Positions 27,199 through 36,022 of a DNA stretch of 64,000 nucleotides are shown one piece after another. The stretch lies in the NCBI GenBank assembly GCA_905199445.1, contig CAJKGK010000001.1, positions 124,001 to 188,000 of the forward strand. The letters are read 5' to 3'. Under the pieces are notes generated by a model, which saw only the letters and a list, made by a program, of their open reading frames with translations, made no database searches and had not been told where the DNA came from. Made by a program: the position numbers and the translations under genes. Origin of the DNA: an uncultured Lachnospiraceae bacterium. Its GTDB lineage: Bacteria; Bacillota; Clostridia; Lachnospirales; Lachnospiraceae. Numbering within the stretch: position 1 is the first letter of the stretch; each line of letters begins with the position of its first letter.

Positions 27199-29061
27199 TT
27201 ATTTGCCTGTTTCAGAGTCTTTAACCTGAAAATATACGGTATAAACTTCATTTCCGATCTCATAGAGTGGTTTAAATTTCAAGCCTACCGGCTGATTCAC
27301 AGTACGAAAAGCATTGTTCCATCCGCACCATTCCCGCTCTTCATCCACGGTCAGCATGGTCTGAGGCTGGCTGATATCTCCGTACAGCATATGTTCATGA
27401 CTGCACAGACCGGCCAAAGCTACCGGACCATCCAGAAACGCCACTGTATCCGGCCGATCCGGCAGCGCCTGAGTCCGCAGCTGTTTGGGCAGATGGATGC
27501 GTACCTGATCCTGATCCTTCCATGTCCTGCATATCTTCAAAAAACCCCGGTCGTCGGTCTGTCCGTCAAACGGCTGCCCATTGATCGTCATCACCGGTTT
27601 ACCGCAAATCCATTCCGGTATACGGATACGAACCGTAAAGTCCACATCTGCCTCCGGGTCCTCAAGTCCGATTTTAAGCACAGTTTCAAAGGCTGAGGGC
27701 CGGGAAAAGTTCCCGCATGCCTCCGGCGTAATCCGGATTGTCTCTCCAGTTTCATTTCCTGCCACCTGTGTCACCGAAACTTTTTTCCCGTGAACAATCA
27801 GTTCTGTTTCCGAAGGCAGATACTGGGCCACAGTAAGCCCCTCCTGATCCTGATAATAAATGGCCCGATTATGAACGGCATTGGCCTGCAGCAGCGTACA
27901 ATGGCAGCACCAGAAATCCTCGGTTTCAGATCCCCAGCGTTTTTGTGAGCCTGCCCCCAGCCCCAAATAATACGCCACCAGGCCCTGCTCCGGCTTTGGA
28001 CTTTGTCTCAGTTGAAATATGTGATGAGATTCCCAATAGCCCTGGGCAAATATTCCGTTATAGAGATTTCTCTCCCAGTAATCTGCATACTTGCTTTCTC
28101 CGGTCCATCTAAACAAAAACTCTGCCAGCTGCATCATATGAAAAACAACGCAATGTTCCTGGGTCATCTTCCCCAGACGGGCCGACTGCATCATCGGCGG
28201 TGTCCATACCTCTCCGCTGCTCTGACCGCCGGTGACAAAAAACCCCCGCTCGTCCACAGCCAGACGCCAATAATTTTCCACAATCTTTCTATAACGTTCC
28301 TCTTTTGTCACCTCATAAGCCCTGGCTGCCCCCAAAATCTCAGGTACAGTTGTGTTGACATGCATATTGGTCAGTACATCCTCTCCCCGAAGTAAAGGCT
28401 CAAACAGCCGCGGACGCTCGTATCTGCGCATCAGTTCAAGATGGCGTTCATCTTTAGTAACCGCATACAGGTTCGCCCAGTGCATCATCATTCCGCCGGT
28501 TTCCTGCAGATCCATCATGTCATCCATGAGTTCTCTGGAAATATCACTGGTATACGCATAAAACCAGTCTCCGCACTTGAGTACAATGTCCAAAGCCTCT
28601 TGATTTCCTGCAAACAAATACATGTCCAAAAGGCCCATCATATTTTTATGGCACACATACTGAGGTGCCCATATATTTTTCTTACGCTTCAGCCAGTACA
28701 AATATTTCTCCGGAATTGGAAAAGCCCACTGACCGCCGTTTTCCTTCTGGCATCGTCCAATCTCTGACACCATAAAATCCGCCTGCTGTTTAATCTGCAT
28801 ATCTCCGGTCTGGGCATAAAGCAATGCCGCTCCGCTAAGCCAGTGCCCTGCAAAAGTTCCCCGGATCTCACTGGTAGGTGAATCCCACCCCCAGTGAATC
28901 CCTTCCGGCTTATATGAATAGGACATCAAGCCAGCCTCAAAATAATGGGAAAACAAAATATTTTCCGGTTTCAGGCTAAGCATATAATTTTTATTTCTCT
29001 GCGTCCGACGCCACGCCTCCCCATCCAGCAAATGGGTGCTGCCTGCCAGTGAATGAAGCAT
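27199..29061 (-). CDS. GH127 family protein (DUF1680, beta-L-arabinofuranosidase-like)
   Basis: The founding enzymes of GH127 release beta-L-arabinofuranose using a zinc-bound cysteine nucleophile. This 620-residue protein has the expected (alpha/alpha)6 barrel, e.g. HWLSGAALLYAQTGD. A Glu-x-Cys motif in TQEHC and a Cys pair in DFWCCHC match the zinc/nucleophile residues of the family. A C-terminal beta-rich region follows. No signal peptide is present, so it acts on imported sugar. It follows the GH65 gene by about 100 nt, with GGGGG shortly before the ATG. Many family members have other or unknown substrates, so arabinose specificity is only a possibility. Confidence 0.83.
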   Translation of the reverse strand: MLHSLAGSTHLLDGEAWRRTQRNKNYMLSLKPENILFSHYFEAGLMSYSYKPEGIHWGWDSPTSEIRGTFAGHWLSGAALLYAQTGDMQIKQQADFMVSEIGRCQKENGGQWAFPIPEKYLYWLKRKKNIWAPQYVCHKNMMGLLDMYLFAGNQEALDIVLKCGDWFYAYTSDISRELMDDMMDLQETGGMMMHWANLYAVTKDERHLELMRRYERPRLFEPLLRGEDVLTNMHVNTTVPEILGAARAYEVTKEERYRKIVENYWRLAVDERGFFVTGGQSSGEVWTPPMMQSARLGKMTQEHCVVFHMMQLAEFLFRWTGESKYADYWERNLYNGIFAQGYWESHHIFQLRQSPKPEQGLVAYYLGLGAGSQKRWGSETEDFWCCHCTLLQANAVHNRAIYYQDQEGLTVAQYLPSETELIVHGKKVSVTQVAGNETGETIRITPEACGNFSRPSAFETVLKIGLEDPEADVDFTVRIRIPEWICGKPVMTINGQPFDGQTDDRGFLKICRTWKDQDQVRIHLPKQLRTQALPDRPDTVAFLDGPVALAGLCSHEHMLYGDISQPQTMLTVDEEREWCGWNNAFRTVNQPVGLKFKPLYEIGNEVYTVYFQVKDSETGK

Positions 29062-29161
29062 ATTTCCCCCGTTCTGGCAGCCTGAAAGCTGCCGATAATT
29101 TTAGATTATTTCTATTTTCTTTGATTACAGCTTATTTGTGTTTTTTCACAAGTCTCTGCGG

Positions 29162-31453
29162 TTAATATCTGTCAGCAGCCGGAAATTCCAGTGTATCTGC
29201 CAGCGTATATTCCTGATCATAAATCATCAAGTTCACGGCAGATCCCATTTCCAGGCTGAATACTGTTTTTTCCTTATCCACACTGACCTTGATATTACTT
29301 CCTCTGTAGTGAATTTTAAATGTATAGGCATTCCACTGTACCGGCAGGTACGGAGCAAAGCACAGACCTTTTTCCTTCAGTCTTAAACCGCCAAAGCCGT
29401 AAACAATGGCCATGTAATTGCCGCCCATGTTTGCCGTATGAATACCATCCTTTGTGTTATGGTGCAGATTAAATAAATCCAGCTTAGCCGAATCTCCAAA
29501 ATAGTCATACGCCTTTTCTTTCTCTCCCAGTTTGGAAGCCACAATACTGTAAATACATGTGGACAAAGAGGAATCATGGGTTGTGACGGTTTCATAATAA
29601 GCAAAAGATTTCCGAATCGTTTCCAGATCCTGTGCATCCTCAAAAATGAAATGCGCCAAAACCGTATCCGCCTGTTTGCAAACCTGATATCTGTAAATAT
29701 ACAGTGGATGATAATGTAAAAGGAGAGGAAAATGGTCCTTTGGTGTCGCCTTGATGTCCCACTTTTCCTTCTGAAGGAAGGAATCATCCTGTGGATTAAT
29801 TCCCAGTTCTTCATCATAGGGCAGATACATCTGTTCCTCGGCCTTTTTAAACCCGTTAATTTCATCCTGAGTCAGTCCGATTTTTTCGGCCACCGGCTCA
29901 AGTAATCCGGCTTCGTTTAAAATTTCCCAGAAGCGAACCGCCCAATGAAGGTTATACTGAGCATTGGCATTGGTATAGTAATTATTATTAACAATACATG
30001 TATACTCATCCGGGCCGGTCACATCGTTAATCAAAAATCTGCCTTTGTGGAAATTACCTGTATCCATCCAAAGACGGGCAGTTTCAAATACAATTTCTGC
30101 ACCCTTTGATGCAATATATTCCAAATCCAGAGTTGCCAGATAATAGGCCACGACCGCATAAGCCACATCACCGTTAATATGATACTGTGCAGAACCGGAT
30201 GGGAAATAGCCGGAACATTCCTTTCCCGAAATCGTACGCCACGGATAAAGGGCCCCCTTTTTGTGCCCTAAAATTTTTGCATTTTCTCTGGCTGCATCCA
30301 GAATTTCGTATCTGAAATCGATCAAATTTCTGGAAATATCCGGATTGGTCAGCGTAAAAAATGGCTGCATATACATCTCTGTATCCCAGAAATAATGACC
30401 TTCATAGCCCTCACCGGAAAGTCCCTTTGCCGCAATATTGCCAAATTTATCTCTGCCTGCGGACTGAATCAGCTGATACAGATTATAGCGCACCGCTGCT
30501 GCCAGCGCATCATCTCCGTCAATATCCAGGTCGGACTGCTGCCAGAATGTCTTTAAATAGTCCTGCTGATATTCATACCATCGGGAGAGGGGCACGCAAA
30601 GAGCCTGCTCCATGGACGCTTTGGCCGCCTGAATACAGTCATCATGGCGCAGTGAATCGGTAAACACAGTATATTTTGTCAGCGTCACACTCTGGCCCTG
30701 AGATACAGAGCAGTCAATATTCCATGTGACACAATGACCTTCCTGTATCCTATTCATGGATGCAGGTACAGAACAGACATTTTTCACATAGGTACAAACC
30801 TGAAGTCCTGAACTGACAGTATCGGTTGTCAGCACCGAAGCACCCTCTCCGGGAATTTCAAGGTCATGGGGTTTTAAATGTACAAAGCTTTCACCGGCCA
30901 CTCTGGGATCATTAGGGTTACAGTAATTTTTCACATCCCCGTTATGGACAGACTTAAACGCAAGCGCTCCGGAAAAATTCAGAGCCTTTACCGTATACTC
31001 AATAGTAAACAATTCAAGCAGCTCAAAGGATGTCATACGGCGGATACAGATCTCAACCTCATGTCCGGCCGGTGAACGCCAGATCACCTGACGGACGGTC
31101 ACCCCCTTTTCCATGTCCAGACTGCGGCTGCTCTCCAAAACAGTACCTTCAAACATGCTAAACCGCTGACCGTCGATTGTCAGCTCAATGGTCTGAGAAT
31201 CAGCCACATTAAGCATTGTCTGTTTTTCTTCAATCAGTCCGCACAGCTTTTCTGCCTGCGGCATTTTTGCAATATCATAAAATCCGTTAATATAGCTGCC
31301 TCTGATTGTATCATAATCCGGCGTGTATCCTTCCTCAAAATTGGAACGCACACCAATATAACCATTGGCATTATGGAAAATCGTTTCATTTACCAGACAG
31401 GCCTCATTATCCAGATCCAGATGGTCAATTCTGTAAATCCACTGACTATTCAT
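29162..31453 (-). CDS. GH65 disaccharide phosphorylase, second copy
   Basis: A 763-residue GH65 enzyme, clearly diverged from the copy at 17586. It opens with NANGYIGVRSNFEEGY, has GEGYEGHYFWDTEMYMQP in the barrel, and carries the catalytic motif as VTGPDEYTCIVNNNYYTN. The TCIVNNNYYTN version differs from the EHVNNNAYTN of the other copy, so the two probably act on different linkages or acceptors. It is the first gene of the upstream island transcript, behind a promoter with a LacI-type operator. Its beta-glucose 1-phosphate product needs the mutase encoded at the far end of the island. Confidence 0.9.
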   Translation of the reverse strand: MNSQWIYRIDHLDLDNEACLVNETIFHNANGYIGVRSNFEEGYTPDYDTIRGSYINGFYDIAKMPQAEKLCGLIEEKQTMLNVADSQTIELTIDGQRFSMFEGTVLESSRSLDMEKGVTVRQVIWRSPAGHEVEICIRRMTSFELLELFTIEYTVKALNFSGALAFKSVHNGDVKNYCNPNDPRVAGESFVHLKPHDLEIPGEGASVLTTDTVSSGLQVCTYVKNVCSVPASMNRIQEGHCVTWNIDCSVSQGQSVTLTKYTVFTDSLRHDDCIQAAKASMEQALCVPLSRWYEYQQDYLKTFWQQSDLDIDGDDALAAAVRYNLYQLIQSAGRDKFGNIAAKGLSGEGYEGHYFWDTEMYMQPFFTLTNPDISRNLIDFRYEILDAARENAKILGHKKGALYPWRTISGKECSGYFPSGSAQYHINGDVAYAVVAYYLATLDLEYIASKGAEIVFETARLWMDTGNFHKGRFLINDVTGPDEYTCIVNNNYYTNANAQYNLHWAVRFWEILNEAGLLEPVAEKIGLTQDEINGFKKAEEQMYLPYDEELGINPQDDSFLQKEKWDIKATPKDHFPLLLHYHPLYIYRYQVCKQADTVLAHFIFEDAQDLETIRKSFAYYETVTTHDSSLSTCIYSIVASKLGEKEKAYDYFGDSAKLDLFNLHHNTKDGIHTANMGGNYMAIVYGFGGLRLKEKGLCFAPYLPVQWNAYTFKIHYRGSNIKVSVDKEKTVFSLEMGSAVNLMIYDQEYTLADTLEFPAADRY

Positions 31454-31488
31454 TCCTATATTTCTCTCCTTAGCTATGGTTTTCTCAT

Positions 31489-31539
31489 CGAAAACGTTTT
31501 AGTTTTTAACATTATAGCAAACATTCAGAAAAATTTCCA
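31489..31539 (-). promoter_or_regulatory. promoter and LacI operator of the GH65-GH127 transcript
   Basis: CGAAAACGTTTT (31489-31500) matches the operator in front of the binding-protein operon. The minus-strand -10 TATAAT occupies 31516-31511, with a weak -35 TGGAAA at 31539-31534, 17 bp apart. As at the other promoter, the operator covers the expected start of transcription. Confidence 0.7.
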
Positions 31540-31602
31540 GTGGTAAATATGAATACTTTTTTGTTTTTCTGTTGTACTGTCCATTTGGATCCTTACGTAT
31601 TG

Positions 31603-32007
31603 CTACATGTCTTCGTTTAATGGCAGCAAGTTGCTGCGGTATTTAACCCTTCCGGCCAGAACATCATCATAAAAGATTTGCTTCTTATCAATATAGTCAA
31701 TACTTTCCTGAATTTCTGCCATTTTCAAAAGTAAATGCGCCTTTTTTTGTATAAGGATCTCTTTCCGCTCAGGGATCGATACCGGACCTTCAAGGCACAG
31801 ACGAATGTATGCCTTCATCTCCTGTATGCTCATACCACAGTTTTTCAGACAGGACAGGCTTTTGATCCAGGCAATATCCCGATCATCGAATACACGGTAA
31901 TTGTTGGCATTTCGTTTTACATTTGGAATCAGGCCCTCGTTGCAGTAAAATTTCAGATTTTCATAAGTCATGCCGGTTTCACGGCACACATCTTTCATTG
32001 TATACAT
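31603..32007 (-). CDS. MerR-family transcriptional regulator
   Basis: The N-terminal winged helix reads YTMKDVCRETGMTYENLKFY, then EGLIPNVKRNANNYRVFDDRD in the wing. A dimerisation coiled coil fills the rest of the 134 residues. No metal-binding cysteine cluster is present at the C-terminus, so the inducer is more likely organic or redox-related. The ATG at 32007 has GGAGG 8 nt upstream; the longer frame begins at a TTG overlapping that site. It diverges from two aldo/keto reductases, whose promoter has the 19-bp spacer typical of MerR activation. Confidence 0.92.
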   Translation of the reverse strand: MYTMKDVCRETGMTYENLKFYCNEGLIPNVKRNANNYRVFDDRDIAWIKSLSCLKNCGMSIQEMKAYIRLCLEGPVSIPERKEILIQKKAHLLLKMAEIQESIDYIDKKQIFYDDVLAGRVKYRSNLLPLNEDM

Positions 32008-32066
32008 CGATTGATCCTCCAATCTATCTTCAACTTTAGATTTTACATCAGTCTTCTAAAAAACCC

Positions 32067-32097
32067 TTGACCGGTAGTAGCTACCGGGTGTTATGAT
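32067..32097 (+). promoter_or_regulatory. MerR-type promoter with 19-bp spacer and operator dyad
   Basis: TTGACC (32067-32072) and TATGAT (32092-32097) are exactly 19 bp apart. Within the spacer, CCGGTAG-TAG-CTACCGG (32071-32087) is a perfect 7-bp inverted repeat. MerR proteins activate such overlong promoters by untwisting them. It faces the first aldo/keto reductase and abuts the regulator gene. Confidence 0.88.
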
Positions 32098-32110
32098 AGA
32101 TCTATCATAA
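32091..32110. repeat. perfect 20-bp palindrome over the -10 element
   Basis: TTATGATAGATCTATCATAA reads the same on both strands and includes the whole -10 hexamer. It may be a second operator or a 5' hairpin in the transcript. Confidence 0.75.
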
Positions 32111-32163
32111 CATGGAGTCTGTCATATAAACAGACCTAATTTTAATGAATATGGAGGATATCT

Positions 32164-33033
32164 ATGGAATTCAAAACTTTACACAATGGCGTCCAAATGC
32201 CCATGGAGGGTTTTGGCGTATTTCAGGTCAGAGACAAAGCAGAATGTAAAGCAGCTGTCCTTAACGCCATCCGAACAGGTTACAGGCTGATTGACACAGC
32301 TGCATCCTATACAAACGAGGATGCAGTTGGTGAAGCGGTCCGCGAAGCAATTGCAGAGGGCATCTGCACAAGAGAAGAATTATTTATTACCTCAAAAATG
32401 TGGGTACAGGATATGCAGAACTATGACATGGCCAAATCTGCCATCGATGCCTCCCTGCAGGCTCTGGGACTGGAATATCTTGATCTTTACCTTCTGCATC
32501 AGGCTATGAAAGATTACTTCAGCGCATGGCGCGCCATGGAAGACGCTTATAAAGAAGGCAAAATCCGTGCAATCGGTGTCTCCAATTTCTATCCATTTGT
32601 CCTGACAAACTTCTGTGAGACGGTTAAAATTAAGCCCATGGTCAATCAGATTGAGACGCATCCTTACTTCACTCAGGAAAGTGCGCTTAAAACGATGAAC
32701 GACTATGGTATTGTTCCTGAAGCCTGGGCACCGCTGGGCGGCGGCAGATACAGCCCATTCACCAATGAAATGCTCAAAGAAATTGCCGAAAATCATGGTA
32801 AATCTATTGGTCAGGTCATTCTGCGCTGGAACATCCAACGAGGTGTTGTTGTCATTCCAAAATCTGTCCACAAGGCACGTATCAAAGAAAACTTTAAGAT
32901 TTGGGACTTTACACTCACCCATGAAGAGATGGCAAAAATCAGCGCCCTGGACATGGGCTATCAGGGAACAGCAATCAAGCACTTTGACCCTGAGTTTGTC
33001 AAAATGTGTACCGGCCGAAAAATTCACGACTAA
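32164..33033 (+). CDS. aldo/keto reductase (first of pair)
   Basis: This is an NAD(P)H-dependent carbonyl reductase of the AKR superfamily, a (beta/alpha)8 barrel of 289 residues. The catalytic tetrad is visible: Asp in RLIDTAASY, Tyr in the same segment, Lys in FITSKMW and His in LYLLHQ. The C-terminal cofactor loop includes VVIPKSVHKARIKEN. The ATG at 32164 has GGAGG 6 nt upstream. It is the first gene under MerR control, so a role in aldehyde or ketone detoxification is likely; the substrate is not known. Its last codons are nearly duplicated just downstream (33010-33059). Confidence 0.94.
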   Translation: MEFKTLHNGVQMPMEGFGVFQVRDKAECKAAVLNAIRTGYRLIDTAASYTNEDAVGEAVREAIAEGICTREELFITSKMWVQDMQNYDMAKSAIDASLQALGLEYLDLYLLHQAMKDYFSAWRAMEDAYKEGKIRAIGVSNFYPFVLTNFCETVKIKPMVNQIETHPYFTQESALKTMNDYGIVPEAWAPLGGGRYSPFTNEMLKEIAENHGKSIGQVILRWNIQRGVVVIPKSVHKARIKENFKIWDFTLTHEEMAKISALDMGYQGTAIKHFDPEFVKMCTGRKIHD

Positions 33034-33059
33034 TGGCACCGGCCGAAAAATCCATGACT
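33010..33059 (+). repeat. imperfect tandem duplication at the 3' end of the first reductase gene
   Basis: The 22 nt at 33010-33031, ending ATTCACGACT, recur at 33038-33059 with two mismatches, a period of 28 nt. The first copy encodes the last residues TGRKIHD and the stop; the second is in the intergenic spacer. Confidence 0.85.
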
Positions 33060-33076
33060 CGCAAAGGAGTAACTAA

Positions 33077-33916
33077 ATGTCAGAAATTATTTTAAATAAC
33101 GGTCTCAAACTGCCTCAGCTCGGCTACGGCACCATCATGCAGTTTGGAGAACAGATTACGGAAAATGTAGCTTTTGCTCTTAATCACGGGTATAAGCTGA
33201 TCGATACAGCCAACCGCTACGGCAATGAGGCGGCGGTCGGTCTTGGCCTCAAAAAATCCGGATTAAAGCGGGAAGATTATTTTGTTGAAACCAAACTGGG
33301 CCCAACGCTTTACGAAAATGACACAGCGATTGACGATACCCTTGTAAGACTGGGTGTTGACTACATTGATGTTATGATTCTCCATCATCCGGTGAACAAC
33401 TATATTTATGCTTACAAAATGCTGGAAAAGGCATATAAAGAAGGCAAGCTGCGCGCAATCGGCATTTCAAATTTTCCAGTAGAAAAGATTCAGGATATTC
33501 TCCTAAACTGTGAAATCATACCGGCCATGATGCAGGTGGAAGCACATCCTTATTACCCTGCAGAAAATGTCAAAGCCTTCTGTGATGAAAAGAATATTAA
33601 GCTCCAGGCGTGGTATCCCCTGGGTCACGGAAACGCTGACCTTATCCATGATCCCGTATTCACAAACCTTGCCGCAAAGTATGGAAAAACCGCCATTCAG
33701 GTTATCCTGCGCTGGCACATTCAGATGGGCTTTGGCCTTGTCCCTGGAAGCAAGCGTTTAGATCATATCAAGGCAAATGCAGAAATTTTTGATTTTGAAT
33801 TAACTGCTGAAGAGATGACACGCATTGCCACGCTCAATAAACATGAACCCTTCTACAAGGTGACACCTGAGTCCCTCCAGCGCCTTGCTGCTACAAAATG
33901 TAATTTTGAAGTGTAG
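33077..33916 (+). CDS. aldo/keto reductase (second of pair)
   Basis: A 279-residue AKR paralogue of the preceding gene. Tetrad residues appear in LIDTANRYGNE (Asp, Tyr), FVETKLG (Lys) and MILHHPV (His). The cofactor loop includes GLVPGSKRLDHIKAN. AAAGGAG lies 7 nt before the ATG. It shares the MerR-controlled transcript with the first reductase, 43 nt apart, and ends before a strong terminator. The differing active-site loops suggest the two enzymes cover different carbonyl substrates. Confidence 0.94.
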   Translation: MSEIILNNGLKLPQLGYGTIMQFGEQITENVAFALNHGYKLIDTANRYGNEAAVGLGLKKSGLKREDYFVETKLGPTLYENDTAIDDTLVRLGVDYIDVMILHHPVNNYIYAYKMLEKAYKEGKLRAIGISNFPVEKIQDILLNCEIIPAMMQVEAHPYYPAENVKAFCDEKNIKLQAWYPLGHGNADLIHDPVFTNLAAKYGKTAIQVILRWHIQMGFGLVPGSKRLDHIKANAEIFDFELTAEEMTRIATLNKHEPFYKVTPESLQRLAATKCNFEV

Positions 33917-33968
33917 CAAAAAACGGTCCGATATGTTACCGATCATAACAGTCTTTAGGGCATAAAAG

Positions 33969-34035
33969 ATGCTCCCTTCTAAGTATCAAGTTTCTACAAT
34001 CTGACTTGCCTGCTTAGAAGGGAGCATATGTTTTT
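33969..34035 (+). terminator. terminator of the reductase pair
   Basis: ATGCTCCCTTCTAAG (33969-33983) and CTTAGAAGGGAGCAT (34013-34027) form a perfect 15-bp stem with a 29-nt loop. A short T run (GTTTTTC) follows. Confidence 0.75.
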
Positions 34036-34076
34036 CATTCCCTTTAGTTTTCATATTCAGCTCACCGTCTTTTTAA

Positions 34077-34147
34077 AGCAGATGACGGGAATCGAACCCG
34101 CCTCTCCAGCTTGGGAAGCTGGCGTTCTACCGATGAACTACATCTGC
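34077..34147 (-). tRNA. tRNA-Gly (anticodon CCC)
   Basis: The cloverleaf folds completely: acceptor GCAGATG/CATCTGC, D arm GTTC/GAAC, anticodon stem CCAGC/GCTGG around TTCCCAA, and T arm with TTCGATT. The anticodon is CCC, reading GGG. The gene does not encode the CCA end; the discriminator T is followed by TTTAAA. Confidence 0.95.
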
Positions 34148-34212
34148 GCTTTGACAATGCTAATTATATACCCCTTCAGGTAAAAAATCAAGCATTTTGT
34201 CCGATGAGATTT

Positions 34213-34479
34213 TTAGTATACCTTCAGGTAAACCTCCAGCCCTACGGATATCAGGGATGCCGCAATGCCTGCGATAATCACCACATACGGTGTATACTGG
34301 AATATAACAAATCCCAGAATCACAGCGCCGATGACAAGAACAGTACCGCCTTGAATTCTGGCATGAAGCAGAGGTTTTTTCACCTCACGGGATGCCGCAA
34401 AAAAGGGCATCTTCCCTCGGACAATAGAAATCAGACCAAAGATTATACAAATCACACCAACAATAATAAAAAGTTCCAT
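34213..34479 (-). CDS. small membrane protein of unknown function
   Basis: I do not recognise this 88-residue protein beyond its membrane character. It has three hydrophobic stretches: residues 1-20 (MELFIIVGVICIIFGLISIV), about 45-60 (GGTVLVIGAVILGFVIF) and about 65-82 (YVVIIAGIAASLISVGLEV). A basic loop (REVKKPLLHAR) lies between the first and second. AAAGGAG 7 nt before the ATG supports a real gene. It follows the MATE gene on the same strand by 65 nt and precedes the tRNA, so it may be co-transcribed with the exporter. Confidence 0.7.
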   Translation of the reverse strand: MELFIIVGVICIIFGLISIVRGKMPFFAASREVKKPLLHARIQGGTVLVIGAVILGFVIFQYTPYVVIIAGIAASLISVGLEVYLKVY

Positions 34480-34543
34480 GGTTTATCTCCTTTAATACAT
34501 TTTCTTTGCCAGACACTATCCGGTGTTTCTGGCACAACGAATG

Positions 34544-35908
34544 TTAATTTAGCGCCGCTTCTCTGCGGCTCATAATTTTTCTGATAAACATACAGTAAAT
34601 CACAACCGAAGTCAAAGGTCCCAGCAGATCGGAAATTGTTTCAGCAAAAAAAACGGATTCCGCGCCAAAAAACGCCGGGAGCAAAAACAGGGGAACAAAA
34701 TAAGCCAGCTTCCTGATAAAGGAAAGGGAAAGGGCAAATTTTACACATCCCAATGCTGTAAAGCCATCCACAATTTCATACTGAACCCCTAACGGAATCA
34801 AAGCCATCGTACAGATTCTTATGGCCCATACCGCCTTTTCAGCCAGTTGGGGACTTGAGGTAAAAAGCCTGACAAATAAGCTCCCCCCCACTCTGGCCAC
34901 AATAAACATCAATCCCATATATGCCACACACAATAAAATAATGTAACGCTGGGCAGTCAGCACTCTTTTAGTCTGACCCGCACCATAGTTATACGCCAGA
35001 ATGGTCTGTGTACCTCCGGTAATACCACTCAGGGGCATGGTAACGACAAGCATAAAGCTCTGAACAATCGTGGCACATGTAATAAGCATATCACCTTCAC
35101 CGCCCTTGCCGTATGTCTGAAGAACAGCATTCATGGCGATAATCATCACATTATCAATGGCGATAATAATAAACGGCGTAAAGCCCATGAGCAGAACCCG
35201 CCTCATAATTTTCATACTATAGCCGGAAAATGTAATTCTGATGGGAACTGTTTTCCCGAACAAAAACCACAGTACAAAACAGCAGCTGGCCACCTGAGAC
35301 AGCACGGTGGCAATGGCGGCGCCTCGGACCCCCATATGAAATACAAATATAAATATGGGATCCAGAATAATGTTAAGCACAGCACCAATAATCACTGACT
35401 TCATTCCAACCTTGGCAAACCCCTGACAGATAATAAACTGGTTCATTCCTGTTGCCAGCAGGGCAAATACGGTTCCTGACAAATATGTAGTAAAATAAAC
35501 ATCCGCATAAGGATAAGTTGTCTCGCTGGCACCAAAAAGAAACAGCATCGGCCGCCTTATTAAGATAAGCACCCCCGTCAGCACCAGAGCCAAAACCACC
35601 AGCATCATAAAGCAATTGGCCAGAATTTTTTTCGCTTCCTCCATACGCCCCTCACCCATGCGCCGGCTCATCAACGGAGAACCGCCCACACCAACCAGAA
35701 ACGCAACAGAGCCAACCATAGTCACTACCGGACCGCACACCCCTACCCCGGCCAGAGCAAGATCGCCGATTTCAGCAATATTTCCGATATACATCCGGTC
35801 TACAATGCTGTAAAGTACACTGACAAACTGGGCCAGCATACTGGGAATTGCAATACGCCACACAAGTTTTTTAATGTTATCCCTTCCCAGATTGTTTTCC
35901 ATTCTCAT
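34544..35908 (-). CDS. MATE-family multidrug/toxin exporter
   Basis: MATE transporters export drugs and metabolites in exchange for Na+ or H+. The protein has about 454 residues and twelve predicted helices in two homologous halves. The N-half opens with VWRIAIPSMLAQFVSVLYSI and DRMYIGN, both typical. I start at the ATG at 35908, which has GGGGAG 7 nt upstream; earlier in-frame ATGs are too close to or ahead of that site. The substrate cannot be told. It may be co-transcribed with the small membrane protein downstream. Confidence 0.93.
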   Translation of the reverse strand: MRMENNLGRDNIKKLVWRIAIPSMLAQFVSVLYSIVDRMYIGNIAEIGDLALAGVGVCGPVVTMVGSVAFLVGVGGSPLMSRRMGEGRMEEAKKILANCFMMLVVLALVLTGVLILIRRPMLFLFGASETTYPYADVYFTTYLSGTVFALLATGMNQFIICQGFAKVGMKSVIIGAVLNIILDPIFIFVFHMGVRGAAIATVLSQVASCCFVLWFLFGKTVPIRITFSGYSMKIMRRVLLMGFTPFIIIAIDNVMIIAMNAVLQTYGKGGEGDMLITCATIVQSFMLVVTMPLSGITGGTQTILAYNYGAGQTKRVLTAQRYIILLCVAYMGLMFIVARVGGSLFVRLFTSSPQLAEKAVWAIRICTMALIPLGVQYEIVDGFTALGCVKFALSLSFIRKLAYFVPLFLLPAFFGAESVFFAETISDLLGPLTSVVIYCMFIRKIMSRREAALN

Positions 35909-36022
35909 ATTCATACTCCCCGAAAAAATAATTGATGATGCCAGGGGCAAAAAACATTTTGCCCCAACAAACAGCTATTACATAATGTATCACATTTTTT
36001 CGGCTTTTTCCACCTAATCCGT

